NCBI GenBank assembly: GCA_022425465.1
Contig: JAKMFK010000022.1
Coordinates: 1 to 6,921 of the forward strand
DNA length: 6,921 nucleotides
Direction: 5' to 3'
From: Bacteroidia bacterium
GTDB taxonomy: Bacteria; Bacteroidota; Bacteroidia; NS11-12g; UBA9320
Below the pieces are notes generated by a model, which saw only the letters and a list, made by a program, of their open reading frames with translations, made no database searches and was not told the origin of the DNA. Positions 5,731 to 6,921 of this stretch are shown here, piece after piece; position 1 is the first letter of the stretch, and each line of letters starts with the position of its first letter. Position numbers and translations under genes: made by a program.

Positions 5731-6225
5731 CTATTGAAATGACAAGAGAGTGTGGTTTTTATCAATTTTATCTTGTTTGTCAATTTGTATTTTATCAATG
5801 ATCCCATCTTGAGGTGATTTGATGGCATTCTCCATTTTCATAGCTTCCAAAACGATTAATTCTTGCCCTTTGGTAACTTCTTCACCTTCTTTTACCATAA
5901 TGTCCAATACTAGACCAGGCATGGGTGCTTTGAGATCTTTTAATTTTTTCTTGTTGTTGTCCATGCCCATTTTTTTGAGGAGGTCAGCAAGTTTGTTTTG
6001 AAGTTGAGTTGAAATCACTTTACCATTAATTTTTAGAGTTAGTTCCCCCGAATGGGTATCCTTATTTAAAACCTCAATATTGAATGATTGGTTATTGTAT
6101 ATTAAATGGTAGCCATTGTCGCCATTTTTGAGTAGATCGTAATTAGCTTCATCTTTATCTATGAGCAAAGTTCCATCTGTCTTTTCAATATTAAACGGAT
6201 TGTTGTCTATGATAATCTTAGCCAT
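5731..6225 (-). CDS. Biotin carboxyl carrier protein subunit of an acetyl-/acyl-CoA carboxylase
   Basis: A 164-residue cytoplasmic protein whose C-terminal half (about 97-164) is a biotinyl domain. The biotin attachment site is E-A-M-K-M-E-N at 127-133 with K130, 34 residues from the C-terminus as is usual. The preceding K-A-P-M-P-G at 99-104 and G-E-E-V at 114-117 are the standard hairpin elements. Residues 1-90 resemble the short N-terminal region of the Bacteroidota stand-alone carrier proteins that partner a biotin carboxylase and a carboxyltransferase; this resembles the carrier part of propionyl-/acyl-CoA carboxylase more than classical E. coli AccB, so no symbol is given. Its role is to carry carboxybiotin between the two active sites. 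Neither partner gene is adjacent: DUF3078 lies downstream and sucD is divergent. A very good promoter lies just upstream. The call is secure; which acyl-CoA it serves is not. Confidence 0.92.
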   Translation of the reverse strand: MAKIIIDNNPFNIEKTDGTLLIDKDEANYDLLKNGDNGYHLIYNNQSFNIEVLNKDTHSGELTLKINGKVISTQLQNKLADLLKKMGMDNNKKKLKDLKAPMPGLVLDIMVKEGEEVTKGQELIVLEAMKMENAIKSPQDGIIDKIQIDKQDKIDKNHTLLSFQ

Positions 6226-6244
6226 TAAATTTTAGAATTTGTTG

Positions 6245-6280
6245 GTACAAATTTATCTAAATTAAAAGATAGTACAAATT
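6245..6280. repeat. Direct repeat GTACAAATT, two copies over the biotin carrier promoter
   Basis: Identical 9-bp copies at 6245-6253 and 6272-6280 lie 27 bp apart start to start. Each contains one promoter element (the -7 and the -33 respectively), so part of the identity is simply shared TTTG; the extra GTA and TT flanks are beyond the consensus. Confidence 0.6.
6248..6278 (-). promoter_or_regulatory. Bacteroidota sigma-A type promoter for the biotin carrier gene
   Basis: Read on the minus strand, TTTG (6278-6275) is followed after exactly 19 bp by TAAATTTG (6255-6248). This matches the Bacteroidota consensus of a -33 TTTG and a -7 TAnnTTTG with about 19-21 bp between. The -7 box ends 22 bp before the ATG at 6225, implying a leader of roughly 20 nt. 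Both boxes lie in copies of the 9-bp repeat listed separately. Confidence 0.7.
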
Positions 6281-6346
6281 GGCATCCTGGACGTAGAAGG
6301 GATCGAATTATTAGTGTGTTTAAAAAAATAGATATTACCTACCTTT

Positions 6347-6359
6347 TATCTTTTAGATA
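6347..6359. repeat. Perfect inverted repeat TATCT-N3-AGATA upstream of sucD
   Basis: TATCT (6347-6351), TTT, AGATA (6355-6359). The same arms recur as TATCT-N8-AGATA at 6254-6271, inside the spacer of the opposite promoter. A dimeric regulator site is possible, but the arms are short and AT-rich. Confidence 0.4.
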
Positions 6360-6372
6360 TTGCCAAAAAAAA

Positions 6373-6380
6373 TACCTTTG
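6373..6380 (+). promoter_or_regulatory. Candidate -7 box (TACCTTTG) for sucD
   Basis: TACCTTTG fits the TAnnTTTG consensus and ends 14 bp before the sucD ATG. There is no good TTTG at the expected distance upstream, so the promoter is either weak, activator-dependent or elsewhere. A near-copy, TACCTTTT, lies at 6340-6347. Confidence 0.35.
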
Positions 6381-6394
6381 TTCAACTAAAAATT

Positions 6395-6921
6395 ATGTCA
6401 GTATTAGTAAATAAAGATTCTAAGATAATTGTTCAAGGGTTTACAGGTAGTGAAGGTAGTTTCCATGCTGGTCAGATGATTGAGTATGGAACTCAAGTTG
6501 TTGGAGGAGTAACTCCCGGCAAAGGAGGGAATACTCATCTTGATAAGCCCGTTTTTAATACTGTGGAAGAAGCTGTGAAACAAACAGGAGCAGATACAAG
6601 CATCATTTTTGTTCCACCACCATTTGCTGGCGACGCTATCATGGAAGCAGCAGAGGCTGGTATAGGTGTAATTGTTTGTATAACTGAAGGTATTCCTGTA
6701 GCCGATATGGTAAAAGTGAAAGCCTATTTATCCAATACGAATAGTAGATTGATTGGACCTAATTGTCCTGGAATCATTACGGCAGACGAGGCTAAAGTAG
6801 GTATTATGCCCGGATTTATTTTTAAAAAAGGCAACATAGGTATTGTTTCTAAGTCTGGTACACTTACATATGAGGCAGTTGATCAAGTGGTCAAAGCAGG
6901 CATGGGAGTTACAACTGCTAT
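6395..6921 (+). CDS. sucD: Succinate--CoA ligase (ADP/GDP-forming) alpha subunit, N-terminal part (right edge cuts it)
   Basis: I translated the plus strand from the ATG at 6395; 175 codons plus two bases are visible and the frame is open to the window end, against about 290 residues for the family. SucD is the TCA-cycle subunit that binds CoA and carries the phosphohistidine, converting succinyl-CoA to succinate with nucleotide synthesis. The CoA-binding Rossmann domain is present: G-F-T-G-S-E-G at 15-21, G-G-V-T-P-G-K-G-G at 37-45, F-V-P-P at 72-75, I-T-E-G-I-P at 96-101, G-P-N-C-P-G at 121-126 and S-K-S-G-T-L-T-Y-E at 152-160. The phosphohistidine region falls outside the window. The start fits the usual N-terminus (M-S-V-L-V-N-K), and the leader is A-rich. 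It is divergent from the biotin carrier gene, with 169 bp between them. The partner sucB/sucC is not in view. Confidence 0.97.
   Translation, partial: MSVLVNKDSKIIVQGFTGSEGSFHAGQMIEYGTQVVGGVTPGKGGNTHLDKPVFNTVEEAVKQTGADTSIIFVPPPFAGDAIMEAAEAGIGVIVCITEGIPVADMVKVKAYLSNTNSRLIGPNCPGIITADEAKVGIMPGFIFKKGNIGIVSKSGTLTYEAVDQVVKAGMGVTTA

Noticed and set aside
5598..5801. Plus-strand open frame spanning the DUF3078/biotin carrier gap
   Set aside because: It overlaps the ends of two well-supported minus-strand genes and its product has no recognisable motif.
5819..6001. Plus-strand open frame opposite the biotinyl domain
   Set aside because: It is the antisense of the strongly conserved E-A-M-K-M-E-N region and shows nothing independent.

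Overview
The window looks like a chromosomal segment of an AT-rich member of the Bacteroidota, probably a free-living or marine flavobacterium-like organism. The support is a DUF3078 outer-membrane protein, a CarboxypepD_reg-type TonB-dependent receptor, the Bacteroidota form of the stand-alone biotin carrier protein, TTTG-N19-TAnnTTTG promoter architecture, A-rich leaders without clear Shine-Dalgarno sequences, and a Bacteroidota-like succinyl-CoA ligase alpha subunit. I cannot assign family or genus from the sequence.

Layout. Positions 1-4554 hold one tightly packed minus-strand block of five genes, read from 4554 down to 1: a small secreted Cys-rich protein with a GTG start; a TonB-dependent receptor with a CC pair in its plug; a fused heavy-metal-associated (HMA) plus MauE/DoxX-like membrane protein; an MbnP-like lipoprotein; and the N-terminal 138 residues of a MauG/MbnH/cytochrome-c-peroxidase-like lipoprotein that runs off the left edge. 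Junctions are 48 bp, a 4-bp ATGA overlap, 10 bp and 6 bp, so they are very probably co-transcribed. Next come a DUF3078 outer-membrane barrel protein (4610-5647) and a biotin carboxyl carrier protein (5731-6225), also on the minus strand. A 169-bp divergent intergenic region follows, then the plus-strand start of sucD (6395 to the right edge, incomplete).

How the genes work together. The five-gene block reads as an envelope copper (or related metal) acquisition/homeostasis system: a receptor to bring metal or a metal chelate across the outer membrane, a small Cys-rich secreted protein, an inner-membrane HMA protein, and an MbnP/MbnH-like pair. In methanotrophs MbnH is a diheme MauG relative that oxidises a tryptophan of MbnP to kynurenine to build a copper site. 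Here the pair sits beside a receptor and an HMA protein with no methanobactin precursor or biosynthesis gene visible in the window. That it handles copper is inference from family knowledge; metal specificity and direction of transport cannot be read from the sequence. The biotin carrier protein and SucD are ordinary central-metabolism genes and appear unrelated to the metal block. No tRNA, rRNA, CRISPR array, insertion sequence or integrase was seen, and no gene-free stretch exceeds 300 bp.
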